From Eopsaltria australis (lineage: Eukaryota; Chordata; Aves; Passeriformes; Petroicidae): a stretch of 64,000 nt of DNA. The notes under the pieces were generated by a model, which saw nothing but the letters and a program-made list of their open reading frames with translations, made no database searches and was not told the origin of the DNA. The position numbers and the translations under genes were made by a program. Positions within the stretch are counted from its first letter, which is position 1, and every line of letters begins with the position of its first letter. Positions 37,140 through 47,370 of the stretch are shown here, one piece after another. The stretch is taken from assembly GCA_034509425.1 (NCBI GenBank), contig JAVTVJ010000496.1, positions 434,001 through 498,000 of the forward strand, read 5' to 3'.

Positions 37140-39883
37140 TTCCTACCTACTATAAAACAACCATCATTGCTAACTAACTTAATTGTTTTAGTCAAAAGCT
37201 TCAGCCATAATTCATTGTTTTAACTACATCAAGAAGATTTCACTGGTGAGATAATGTAATTTATTTCATTTTAAATATGATACATTCTCTGATTACACAC
37301 TGTATGTGGTATGTCTGTTTGTTTCCCCTGGAGGGAAGATATATCAGATTTATTAAGTTCCTACAAGTTTCATGAAAACAGCTGTATAGGAAACAAATGC
37401 TGTTCGTGAGAAACAAGCTGAGCCTGACTCATTGCATATGTTTGGTTATAACTTTTGCTTTCCCCCTTATTTCTCATACATGCAGCATACTGTTCCACAC
37501 ATGCAGGGGGTTAATGACGTATTTTCAATGTATTCCACTGGTTTGTCCATTTCTAAATTTTTTCCCTCTTCCTTCTTTTACTGTATACTCTACCTACAGT
37601 TTCATGGTTCATAATTTCCTGACTAAGTCTCATTTCAGTCTCTACCTGAATGACAGAGAGAAGCCACCCAACAGACATCCTTTCTAAGAACAAATGTGAC
37701 TCATCAGCATCAGGTCCCCTTCCGCTCTGGGGGTATGCATTGAATAAAAGAAGAATCATGTAAATTTACTTCTTTTAATTAGCCATTTTTAAGATTTCTT
37801 TCTAGTTGTCAGTAGAAATGTGAATTACATATGAGAATTCATAGCATGGAATTTCAGTTTGCAATACCCTCCAAATCAACTGCTCTTAGCCAACAGATGT
37901 GTTCATTTTGGGAGGCTGCGATTGGTGATGAACAGACTAAACAGGAAGTTAATCGTGATCATCATGATCATCATGATCATCATCATGGTCATCATCATCA
38001 TCACATCACGTACAAGCACTGTATTGAAGGAAAGGTATTTAAAACAGCAGACTGCCTACACAAAAGGCAGTCACAGCTGAACTCCACTGTTCAGTAAAGC
38101 CACCTGGCCTCTCTACTTCTTTATCAGTCCTTAGAAGAGCCCTTATATTCCTTTTCCATTTTGAGTTTCACTTTTGGTGAAGTTTCTCTTTCTTAGCCTG
38201 CTTTTGGGTTTCTGGGTTTGGGTTTTTTTTTGGGGGGGGGAGGGTGTTGCTTTATGGTTAGTTGGTGTTTTGGAGTTTTTTTTTGTTTGTTTTCTAACTA
38301 AGGCTGTTGTAAAAATAGTTTAATGAATTCAGGAAGATGAACTAGCCTCTTCAGTGACTCATTTTCAAGCTACCCTCAAGTGTTTGGTGTGGGATGCTAT
38401 TCTGAGTCATTGTGTTGCCTTTCCACTTGCTTACCAATATCTATCCTGATTTAACTCTTAATGAAAAATGACATTCTCCTGAAGGAAGAGAAGCCTGATG
38501 GGAACTGAATCAGGCTGAAGAACTTTCATTACAGTTATACTTTCATTCAGTAAAATCCACCTATGGTCTCTCAATCCAATATTGTTTTTGTTTGCTCTTT
38601 ACTTATAGCTTTTTTTTAATGACTTCATTATTTGGAAAAGCCCACATTTAAAATAAGGTAGTCTGTTTTCAGTTAGTGACTTTGTTAGAAAAATCTGTAG
38701 GCTATCATACCTATTACTATACATGCAGAAGAATAGCCTTACATTGGCATTGTGTTACCAGAAGCTACAGTTTCTCATATCAAAGTATTTTTGTCATTAT
38801 TGATAACCTCTAATAATTTTAATGATATTCATATCCAATTCTGAGGTCTATAAAATCACTATCCAGATAAGTCCCTTTTATATCTAACTCCAAAGTGGGT
38901 TTGAATGAAAAAAATTATCTCATCTGTCTTTCTATCTCTTCTTATTTCCTAAAGTGGATCAAATCCTTACAGTCTGAAACAGTCTGAAAGCTATCTTTTA
39001 TATATAAATGTATGTACAATTTAACAACACTGCCCATCCTTCAGTAAAGGTGATCTAGAGGGGGAGGTTACTTACCCTAAACTTCAGAATTGGTGGTTTT
39101 TTTCTGTATAATTCAGTAAAGTTTTAAAGTGAGTTATGTGGAACAGAAAAGGAGTATTTCTTAGATTGTGATGAGTTGTTCTTTCGAGATGCAGAGCTCT
39201 GAATAATTGCAGTGTACTGATTACACTTCTGTCTGCTAAGCTCTTTCCTTCATTTATAAAAGTCTTGCCTTGTCAGATAAACTGGCATCAAAGCATTCTC
39301 TAAAGAGAAATTAAAAGACTAAAGCTCTCAATTAATCTACCATGTATTTTAGTGGACTAAGTTCTCAATCAACAGAAAGATAAATGTAGTTGCTTGGTTA
39401 TTTGCTTCTATGATGTATCTGTGCCATTGCTTATTTGACTGTATCTAGTATACAAAAAAAGTCTTTACATATCTCAATGTATTTCTCAAGTCTCTTTACA
39501 ACTTTGCATGGGGTTATCTCTTCAGTTCTGCTGTGCACTACACATTTATTTGGTATTGAATTAACACCAAAGGAAGTCCTGACAAAAAAAGAGGAAAAGC
39601 AGACATGCACAGAAGGCATGCCACAAAGTGTTTGCTCCTTTGCAGATTAGTTGGCAAAAGTCTCTTAGAAATCTTGAGAGCCACAGCTTAAAGAATGACA
39701 GATGCTTGATTATTTCACACAAATTGGAAACATTCCTTGGAAAACAAAAACTATTTCGCCTTTTCAACCTATGCTCCTGGTTGGAGTTCAAGTTGTATTT
39801 TTGAGTCTGTTTACACATGTGCAAGCACGTTCTTGTGGGGACAGGCTGGAGTACCCTCCTCTCCCTCTCCTTGGAATGCATCA
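37140..39883. other. Unique non-coding DNA with simple repeats
   Basis: AT-rich. Holds the CAT/GATCATCAT repeat (listed separately) and a T8-G9 homopolymer junction at 38223-38245 followed by GGG runs, which could form a G-quadruplex. Open frames up to 107 codons (39561-39884 minus) have antisense partners of similar length and no recognisable domain. Confidence 0.5.
37957..38009 (+). repeat. GATCATCAT/CAT microsatellite
   Basis: Three copies of the 9-mer GATCATCAT are followed by CAT units with one GGT interruption, ending in CACATCAC. It would encode a His/Asp run in the 88-codon plus frame at 37831-38097, but that frame has no other support. Confidence 0.9.
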
Positions 39884-40020
39884 CTGAGATTAGCTCAGTT
39901 GGAACATGGTGCTAGTAACACCAAGGGCGTGGTTTCTGTCCCCATATGGGCCATTCATTTGAGAGCTGGACTTGGGGATCCTTGTGGGTCCCTTTCAAAT
40001 AAGAAATTCTGTGATCTGAT
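39884..40020 (+). mobile_element. tRNA-Ile-derived SINE with CR1-like tail
   Basis: The head (about 39885-39950) aligns by eye with tRNA-Ile(AAT). It has the A-box region TTAGCTCAGTTGG, an anticodon stem-loop resembling GGTGCTAATAACGCC (here GGTGCTAGTAACACC), a B-box-like GGTTTCTGTCCCC, and the acceptor end GGGCCA. The tail continues 'gctggacttggggatccttg' and 'tgggtccctttcaaat', then 'aattctgtgatctgat'. This is the 3' end of a CR1-X-like LINE with its ATTCTGTG repeat, which would allow mobilisation in trans by CR1 reverse transcriptase. SINEs of this design (TguSINE1 type) are known from passerine birds. The A-box and B-box are mutated, so this copy is probably silent. It is not a functional tRNA gene, because the anticodon is changed and the stems are mismatched. 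Confidence 0.85.
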
Positions 40021-40111
40021 CATTTTGCCAACCGCACACTGGGGCATACTGACAGACCAAACATATTTGACATACAATCAAACATATCTGTGACCAGCAC
40101 TGCAGTCCTCA

Positions 40112-40581
40112 GCACGAGGACGTAGGCTGATCAGAGGAGGGCCATCAAGAGGATTAGAGCAGTGAAAATTCTCTCCTGTGAGAAAAGTCTGAGAGAATTT
40201 GGGTTGTTCAGCTTGCAGAAGAGAAGGCTCTGGGGTGACCTTATAGCACCTTCCAGTAGCTGAAGGGTCCTACAAGAGAGCTGCAGAGGGTTTTTCTCCG
40301 AGGTCACGTGGTGATAAGACAAGGAAGAATCATTTTTAGGTGAAGGATAGTAGATTTAGATTAGATATTTGGAAGAAATCCTTTCCTGTGAGGATGGTGA
40401 AACACAGTAATAGGCTACCCAGAGAATCTGTGGATGTCCCATCCCTGGAAGTGTTCAAGGTCAGGCTGGATGGGGCTTTGAGTATGCTGGTCTAGTGGAA
40501 GGTGGTCCTGCCTGAGATGGGGCTTTAGAACTAGATGATCTTTAAGGTCCTTTCCAACCCAAACCATTCTATGATTCAATG
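40112..40581 (+). mobile_element. CR1: CR1 LINE 3' end, about 470 bp
   Basis: CR1 landmarks occur in order: 'gggccatcaagaggattaga', 'gggttgttcagcttgcagaa', 'ggctctggggtgaccttata', 'ttagattagatatttggaag', 'gtggatgtcccatccctgga', 'ggatggggctttgag', 'ggtcctttccaacccaaacc' and 'attctatgattcaatgg'. It is plus-strand, 5'-truncated and moderately diverged. It begins about 90 bases after the SINE in the same orientation, but the SINE has its own tail, so these are separate insertions. Confidence 0.94.
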
Positions 40582-42923
40582 GTATCAGTCTTCCAGAATC
40601 ACTACAATGCAGGCAAAGTAAATTGATGCCTTCAAAAGCATAGATGGTTTACTCTAAGGTATGCAGAAACTTGTGTCTTGTCAAGTTCCTTGATTAGAGA
40701 ACTCCGTTTAGTCTAGTTTGCTTTGTCTCTGTGAGAGACAGTTCCAAATTCTGTTTTGTTAATACTGTTCTGTAAATCACAGGGCAAATGCTGATACCTG
40801 TGCAAGCCCATGAGTTTCCATTGTAAACAAAGAGCATTTAGTGCCATTTTTGGTATTCCTGAGCTTTACCAATCCAGGCTGTGGGAACCCTTTAGATGAT
40901 GCTTGCGGGACAGCCCAGGTGAGACAGCTTCAGATACACAGAGAGTCTTGCTGGGCAAAAGACACTTCCATTTAACATCCTGTGTCTTGCCAGATTCTGT
41001 AATTGCTGGAGATTGTCAGAGTGGTTTGTCTCTGCCCTAGTTCTGAAAACATCTGTTATTTGTGTTTGTAATGTGTCACCACTGGAACACAACAACCATG
41101 TTAATTTTACACATAAAGAACATTTGACAAGTTAGGTTCTTTTGAATTTTTTATTCTTTTTTTTTCAGCTGGATGACACTATTGATTGATCTCAACTTCA
41201 GATACGGTGTCTATTTTAGTCTAAGTAAAAAATAAAAAAGGAAAAAATATATGCTGTTTAGCTATCCTGAGGATTTGTATTTTCCTGCCAGTAACAGGAA
41301 AACTTTTCACCGTGGTTTAAAAAGAGCTTTTCCTCTGTGTATAGGGAAAGCTGAATGTATACACATACGTGTGTACATATATCTATACATATGGGCATAT
41401 GAAGTTTCTGCACTTTTACTTTTTCTCTGTATGTCCTGTCTCTAGGCATATGCCTGATTGCCAGAGACTCATCCTAAAGAGGATCTAAACTGGCAGGTGA
41501 GCACTGTTTGCTCAGGATATCAGTGACTGTGATGGGGTCCTATCCAAGGACTTCTGCACTCCCTTCTGCTCTGCTCAGGGCTGTTCTTTCCCTGGAAAGC
41601 AAAGCAAGGAGCAGATCAGTGCGGTGCTGAGCTGCACCCAGCATGGTGTAAGGGTACAGACAGGAAGCACACCTCAGCTTCAGAGTCAGAAGTCGGCTTG
41701 CATCCCACATTTTAGAGATGCACAAATAACAAGGAGAAGAAAATATTAAGTGGATTTAAAGGACTGTTAATAAAGAATGTTTCTCACATCTTCAAGGCAT
41801 GACTTTCAAAGACAGTGAAAGCAAAGTTATTCTAAAGATGATCACTCATAAAATCTGCTTATTACTAAGTCCATGGGTATCTTGAGTAGATTACTTCCAT
41901 CTTTAGACATCCTCTGTACTCCATGTTTTCATGCTTTGCATTGGGGGTAAGGCAGCTACTGCTTTTCCTCAGTATTCCCATTACTATTTCAACTGTAACA
42001 CTCAGTTCCAAAGGCTTTGTTAGAATATGGAAGTTAGACTCTCCCGTGCCTGAAAGATAATTAATGATATGAAACTTCACCCTTGCATAATTTTATATTT
42101 AATTTCAAATGCAATTTATTTTATTATGGTTTTTTTTCATATTTTAGCTTATTTCAAGCAAGACAACTAAGCAACAAAAAAACAAGATTGTTATGAGAGT
42201 TCTCTGTTCTTCAAAGAGATTAATATTTTTCCTTTTCAAATATTTGTTGCTTACATAAGGCTATAAAGTATTAAGGACATCATGTAGGTGACCTATCTCC
42301 TAGTATGAATTGGTATAGTACCATTAAAACTGTGTCTTCAAATATTCGTGCAGTGTTGTTGCCACAGTACATTGCTCAAGAAGCCCTCACATACTTGCCC
42401 TTATTCAAATTTTCTTGTAAGTGCAAGAATAATTAGCATCACACTAATCAGTTCAGGACTGTCATGAATCTGGCCACATTTATCTTCTTCCCTTTAGGTC
42501 ATGTATATGAATTACAAAACATATTATAGGACATATATATTTAATTTCAGAAAATCTACTTTTATTTCATATATGCATTTTAGGTGGTGATTTATTGCAC
42601 TCATTTATTCTTGGGGCCTCAATACATATTTTATTATCAGAAAAGAGGAAACAGTGCTACAAGACCATAAGCGATCTCATTCATGTCAGTGTATCTCTGA
42701 GTATTTCTTCAGTGAGACAACTGTTCTCAAAGTAGAAAAGAGAGACTCCCAATAGACAAGAAGCTATGCAGAACACATTTGTTGATTTCAGAATCTCAGA
42801 CTGAAGTATATCAGTTTGTTTAAACTAATTATGCTAAAGAAGAATGTGCTCCAAAGCTAATAATAATCAAGGTGATGAAGAGCATTGATGTTTTTACAAA
42901 TGATCTTCCATTGATACTTTCAT
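40582..42923. other. Unique AT-rich non-coding DNA
   Basis: No gene seen. Includes a 27-nt alternating purine/pyrimidine run (41356-41382) and a GC-richer stretch near 41520-41710 of unknown origin. Frames at 40892-42080 are 60-71 codons and unrecognised. Confidence 0.5.
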
Positions 42924-42925
42924 AT

Positions 42926-42960
42926 AATCATAGAATGATTCGGACTGGAAGGGACATGCC
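42926..42960 (-). mobile_element. CR1: CR1 3'-terminal scrap
   Basis: ATCATAGAATGATTCGGACT followed by 'ggaagggacatgcc' resembles the complement of the CR1 3' terminus. Only about 35 bases remain, so it is a minus-strand fragment. Confidence 0.65.
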
Positions 42961-45009
42961 ACAGCAATTCACACATTATGTAATTGCTTCTTAAATAGTT
43001 GAAGCCACTAGGTCTTTGAGGATATAGTATTAGGTGGTTTCATTCATTTCTCAAATCATGAATTCTCTTTCAAACTCTCAAAAAACAACATAACATATAA
43101 AAGCAATGCATACAAGTACATATTGTGCTCCCTGTAAACATATGCATAACTCTCTTCAAAATGCAAAGTTGAGTTTACATAATCCCTATGAATAAGTAAT
43201 ATGTAAGCAAAAGTCAGTACTAAGTGGTAAACTTTCCTAAACCCTCTGATGGCTGAACTGAACGGACACTTGAGGTGAGGTATGTAAGTCTGTCTTCATT
43301 TTCTGAGCTCTCTCTCACTCATACTAATAATGAATTAAGATACAGAAAGCAAATAGTAAATTAACCTTCCTATATTAAAAATTATCACTCTTTCTTATGA
43401 ACTGTCACTTTGGTGCCCCTTTGAATTATTATGAAATTATGACCTTTTTATGGAATAGGTGGCCACTGCTAACCCTATGCAATGACTTTCAGATAACATA
43501 GTCTGAGCCTTTCTGTAATTTAAAATTGAAAGAAGCACAGTGGTCTGTAATGCCTGACAGGGATCATTATATTCAGGAATGTTTTAATGACACAGCTAAC
43601 TACGTCACTATTTTGCTTCAGGAGTGTTTTCTCTTACATAAGCTGTCCTCAAAGATTAGAATATAAACTTCTGTTTGTAACGAGGGATCATGGTGAAACT
43701 GCCAAGTAGAGAAGTTAAGCACAGGAATTTATTACTTACACTGAAATCTTTAAAACATATATAAGTGCTGTCAAATCTGTGTTGCCAAAAGTTGTTTATG
43801 CAATGTGCAGAGAAATTATGAGAAAACAGGCTCACATTTATATTATTTTCCTCATGCTAGAACAACAATATATTCCAAGATATGCTTATTATTTGAGATG
43901 GAATAACCAAATGCAGTGCTTTTTAAAAGAGAAAAACTGAAAAGTGTGCCAAAGATACACACAGATGATATTATTAATTTAAAAAAAACCAGAAAATGTT
44001 TACAAAACAGTATAGTTGCAAGTTCTGACTTTTATTAAATAGTCATAATAATGACAGAAAATTCAGAAAAGTATTATATATAGAGCACAGTAAACAACTT
44101 CAGTCTTCCCATCTCTGAAATTTATGAGACCTTTACCTCCACTTCAGTGAAGGCCCAAAAGAAAGCATTTTCTTTTAAGGAAATTGTGTATGAAGGGAAA
44201 CCTTTCTGGTACCATACTCGCTTTATTCACACCAAAGAATTTAAAAGTGATGGAAATTTCTAGTGTTACATAATAATGCATTTTCTTCCACTCCTGAGAT
44301 GCATATTGAAATTGCAAAATTGGCTGAGGCTACATTAACTATGATGCTTCCTGCATCTCGATACAGTTTTGATTGAAAGACATACTTTTTTTCCTCTGAA
44401 CACTGCTGTAGTGGAAGAATAAAGAGTAACCTTTGACAGGATATCTTGATGTTGTTTTATTTGCTTCTTCTTCATTATTCTAGGTGCATGGATCCATCCA
44501 TTATTTACTGAAGCACACAGAATTGTTCATTCTCTCATGAGCTTTTCTAAATGCTTGCCAGTGCATCTGATGCATTTTTAAAAGATGCAAATGAAGTTAT
44601 CTACACAGACCTTCTGTGAGGTAACTCCATTTCATACCTGGAGAATTATCAAAAATAGCTTAAGGCCAAAATTATCCAAAGTACCCATTTTTCAGAGTGC
44701 TAATTTGAAACGGACAGAGGTGATTTTTTCAGAATACTTGGTACTTTGATAGCATTTGTATGCATTTTACCTCTCTAAATGATGACAGCAGAGCTCCTTG
44801 TTCTTTTCTGCTAAACAGATCTAAGGTGAGTTCCTTGACATACCCAATCCCACATACTAACAGTCTTGTTTAAGTGAACTCTCCAGCCTCTCACAAAGGC
44901 ACTCAGTGGCAGAGCACGGACACCCTGCACTCCTCTAGGGTGTCACTTTTTTCTTTGATCAGTCCTCTTCTTGTTCTCTGAGCTTCTGAATGACATATGC
45001 AGACAACTA

Positions 45010-45013
<4 letters not shown>
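42961..45013. other. Unique AT-rich non-coding DNA
   Basis: No gene, named repeat or structured RNA seen across 2 kb. There are no frames of notable length before the ATT repeat. Confidence 0.5.

Positions 45014-45052
<39 letters not shown>
45014..45052 (+). repeat. (ATT)13 microsatellite
   Basis: Thirteen perfect ATT units, 39 bases, with no interruption. Perfect trinucleotide runs of this length are usually polymorphic. The Tyr run it gives in the plus frame at 44971-45213 is incidental. Confidence 0.97.
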
Positions 45053-46778
45053 GCCTTGCTACTGCCCTTCTATTTGTTCTTTGTAATTCCCACTGTTGCT
45101 ACCAATTACTGTGTCAACAGCATAGATATATTCTATATTGCCAGTCCAAGCTAGTTCACATAAATCAGCTGAGAGTGGATGGGTCACAGTGGGCAGAGCA
45201 GAATATCAATTGACATTTGCATGTTGTAATTTTTTAAAAGTTTGTCAGTTGGCCAAGTTTGAGAAAAATCAACAAAAATATTTTTTTAATTATGGTTACT
45301 TTATTATACTTAATAAAATTAGAAAATATTACAAGTATTTCAAAAGAAAGAAAAATATCTCTGCTTTAAAGGCTTATTAATATAAGGAATTAAAATGTTT
45401 TCCCAAGTATCTTTTTTGGGCAAAACTGAAGTATTTAAAATTCTCTCTTTAGTAGGCATAGTATGAAAAATTCCAATCTAAACAGTACAGTTAGGTCTGA
45501 CAAGACTAAAAGTAATTAAAAACTGTGTCTTTTAATGGAAATTAGTAGGCATCCTTAAATATAGGCTTTACTATTTACACCACCTGTAACAAACAATTTT
45601 ATTGAATAAGCATAAAACCAAATCTGTTGCTCAGTTGTACCACTAGAACACTTTGAACTTTCATATTTTTCTAATAGCTCAGGTACATATAAGATTCTAT
45701 GTAAACCTGTTTAAAACCTCTCTTAAAGCAATGTTTTACATTACTATTAGAAACTATTTTTAAATTATAAAGTACATGTTCTTTAACAATAAATGGGAAA
45801 AAACAAGAGAAACATTCTGTTGGTCTATTTACATGCCTTTTAAGAAAAGAACTCAAACAGAAACAGCTTGTCAGTAAGTACTAATAGAGCTGTTTCCCAC
45901 TAATAATTTTGCAGCTTTTATCTGCACAATGCTCAGACACACTATTCAATTATTACAGGGTGCAGAACCACCTCTTGTGGTGAGAAGAACGTAGGTGAAG
46001 TCAGTTTGTTGCTTTGGACAAATTCCCTTGCTTCTGTGAAAGGAAGTTGAAATCCTACAGAACCAGTAAATCAGTACCAGAAGATGCTGACTGCTCCAAG
46101 GACAAGGTGAAGATGGCTTTGGTATGATTAGCTGACTAACTTAGCAAACACAAAATGATAACGTATGAGTAAAAGGTTGTTTTCATTTGCAGTAAAATGT
46201 GGGGTTATAAAATTCTGTTAGCCAATCTCAGCAATGCTTTACAACCATTTTTCAATGATGGTAAAAAGGAATAAAGGAGATAGAAGCATGCACAGAATTC
46301 TAGTCCTCCTTTATTCTTTAAAAAAATTCAAATTCATAGAATTCAATATAATAAGGAAACAATCTTAAAAGAAAATGAGAAAGAAATAATAATGTCATTA
46401 TACACTCTACAATAGTACAGCTTTTTTAAAGACAAGAATATGGAGATGTTAGTTCATACACATTCAAAATACAGACAAATACTTGTTTTACTTGCACTGG
46501 AAGGTTGGAGCCTTCCATTTTATTTTCTGCAGTGAATGAAAGCGAAGATACAGAAAACACTTTAGACTGGAAAATGATGACCTACTCAATTGCCTCAATT
46601 CAATAAAATATTTATGTGCCATAAGCAAATATAGTTGAACTACGATCTTTCACATTTTTTCTGTCTGCCTTTGTTCTCTTTAGAGGCCAGAGAAAACTAA
46701 AGGACAACTAGTTATGTTATTATGTTTTTAACAAATTTGGATAGACAAATGAATGGATAGACATAAACACAATTAAAG
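45053..46778. other. Unique AT-rich non-coding DNA
   Basis: No coding signal; open frames at 45138-45856 are Lys/Tyr/Ser-rich translations of AT-rich DNA. No repeat recognised before the CR1 at the right edge. Confidence 0.5.
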
Positions 46779-47085
46779 AAGGGTTTGGGTTGGAAGAAAC
46801 TTGGTCCTCCACCATGGGCAGGAACACCTTCCACTAGATCAGGTTGCTCAAAGCACCTTCCAACCTGGCCTTGAACAGATTCAGGAATGGGGCACACACA
46901 ACTTCTCTGGAAAATCTGTTAAGTGCCTTATCACCCTTATTGTAAAAAATTTATGTCTTCCATACATTCAGTCTAAATCTACCTTCTTGTTTAAAACCAC
47001 TGTACCTTGTGCTGTCACTGCAGGCCCTGGTTAAACGTGCCCCTCCAGCTTTCTTATAAGCCCTCTGTTTTAATTACTGCTAAGC
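46779..47085 (-). mobile_element. CR1: CR1 LINE 3' end, about 300 bp
   Basis: Read on the minus strand this is a CR1 3' end. On the plus strand it shows 'gggtttgggttggaagaaac', 'ccatgggcaggaacaccttc', 'cactagatcaggttgctcaa', 'ccaacctggccttgaacaga' and 'cttctctggaaaatctgtta', then 'ctccagctttcttataagcc'. The reading frames are broken. It lies almost directly against the LTR fragment to the right. Confidence 0.92.
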
Positions 47086-47136
47086 AGTGCTCACAGTGCA
47101 TCAAGGCTTTTTCTGCCCTTCACACCACCCCACCAG

Positions 47137-47370
47137 TGAGGAGGCTGGAGGTGCACAAGGAGCTGAGATGGGACACAGGCAGGACAGGTGACACCAACTG
47201 ACCAAAGGGATATTCCAAGCCATATGGCTTCATGCTCAGCATATACAGCTGCAAGAAGAAGAAAGAAGCGAGAACATTTGGAGTGATAGGGTGTTTGTCT
47301 TCCCAAAACACCATTATGTGTGATGGAGCCCTGCTGTCCTGAAGATGGCTGAACACCTGCCTGCCCGTCA
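47137..47370 (+). mobile_element. Avian ERV LTR fragment containing a TATA-like box
   Basis: The sequence 'gggacacaggcaggacaggt', 'actgaccaaagggatattcc', 'gccatatggcttcatgctca', 'gcatatacagctg', 'gtgtttgtcttcccaa' and 'tgatggagccctgctgtcct', ending 'gatggctgaacacctgcctgcc', matches my memory of the U3-R part of a widespread bird retroviral LTR. In that LTR the CATATGA..TCA..CAGTATATAAA region is the promoter. Here the TATA box has decayed to CATATACA (47240-47247). The 3' U5 part with its polyadenylation signal is not recognisable, so the copy is partial. No gag, pol or env sequence adjoins. Confidence 0.7.

Noticed and set aside
37831..38097. His-rich small protein, possible metal-binding
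   Set aside because: The His/Asp run is a direct product of the CAT microsatellite and the rest of the frame has no support.
39885..39955. Functional tRNA-Ile gene
   Set aside because: Anticodon and promoter boxes are altered, there is no T-run terminator directly after, and the sequence continues into a CR1-like tail. It is a SINE.
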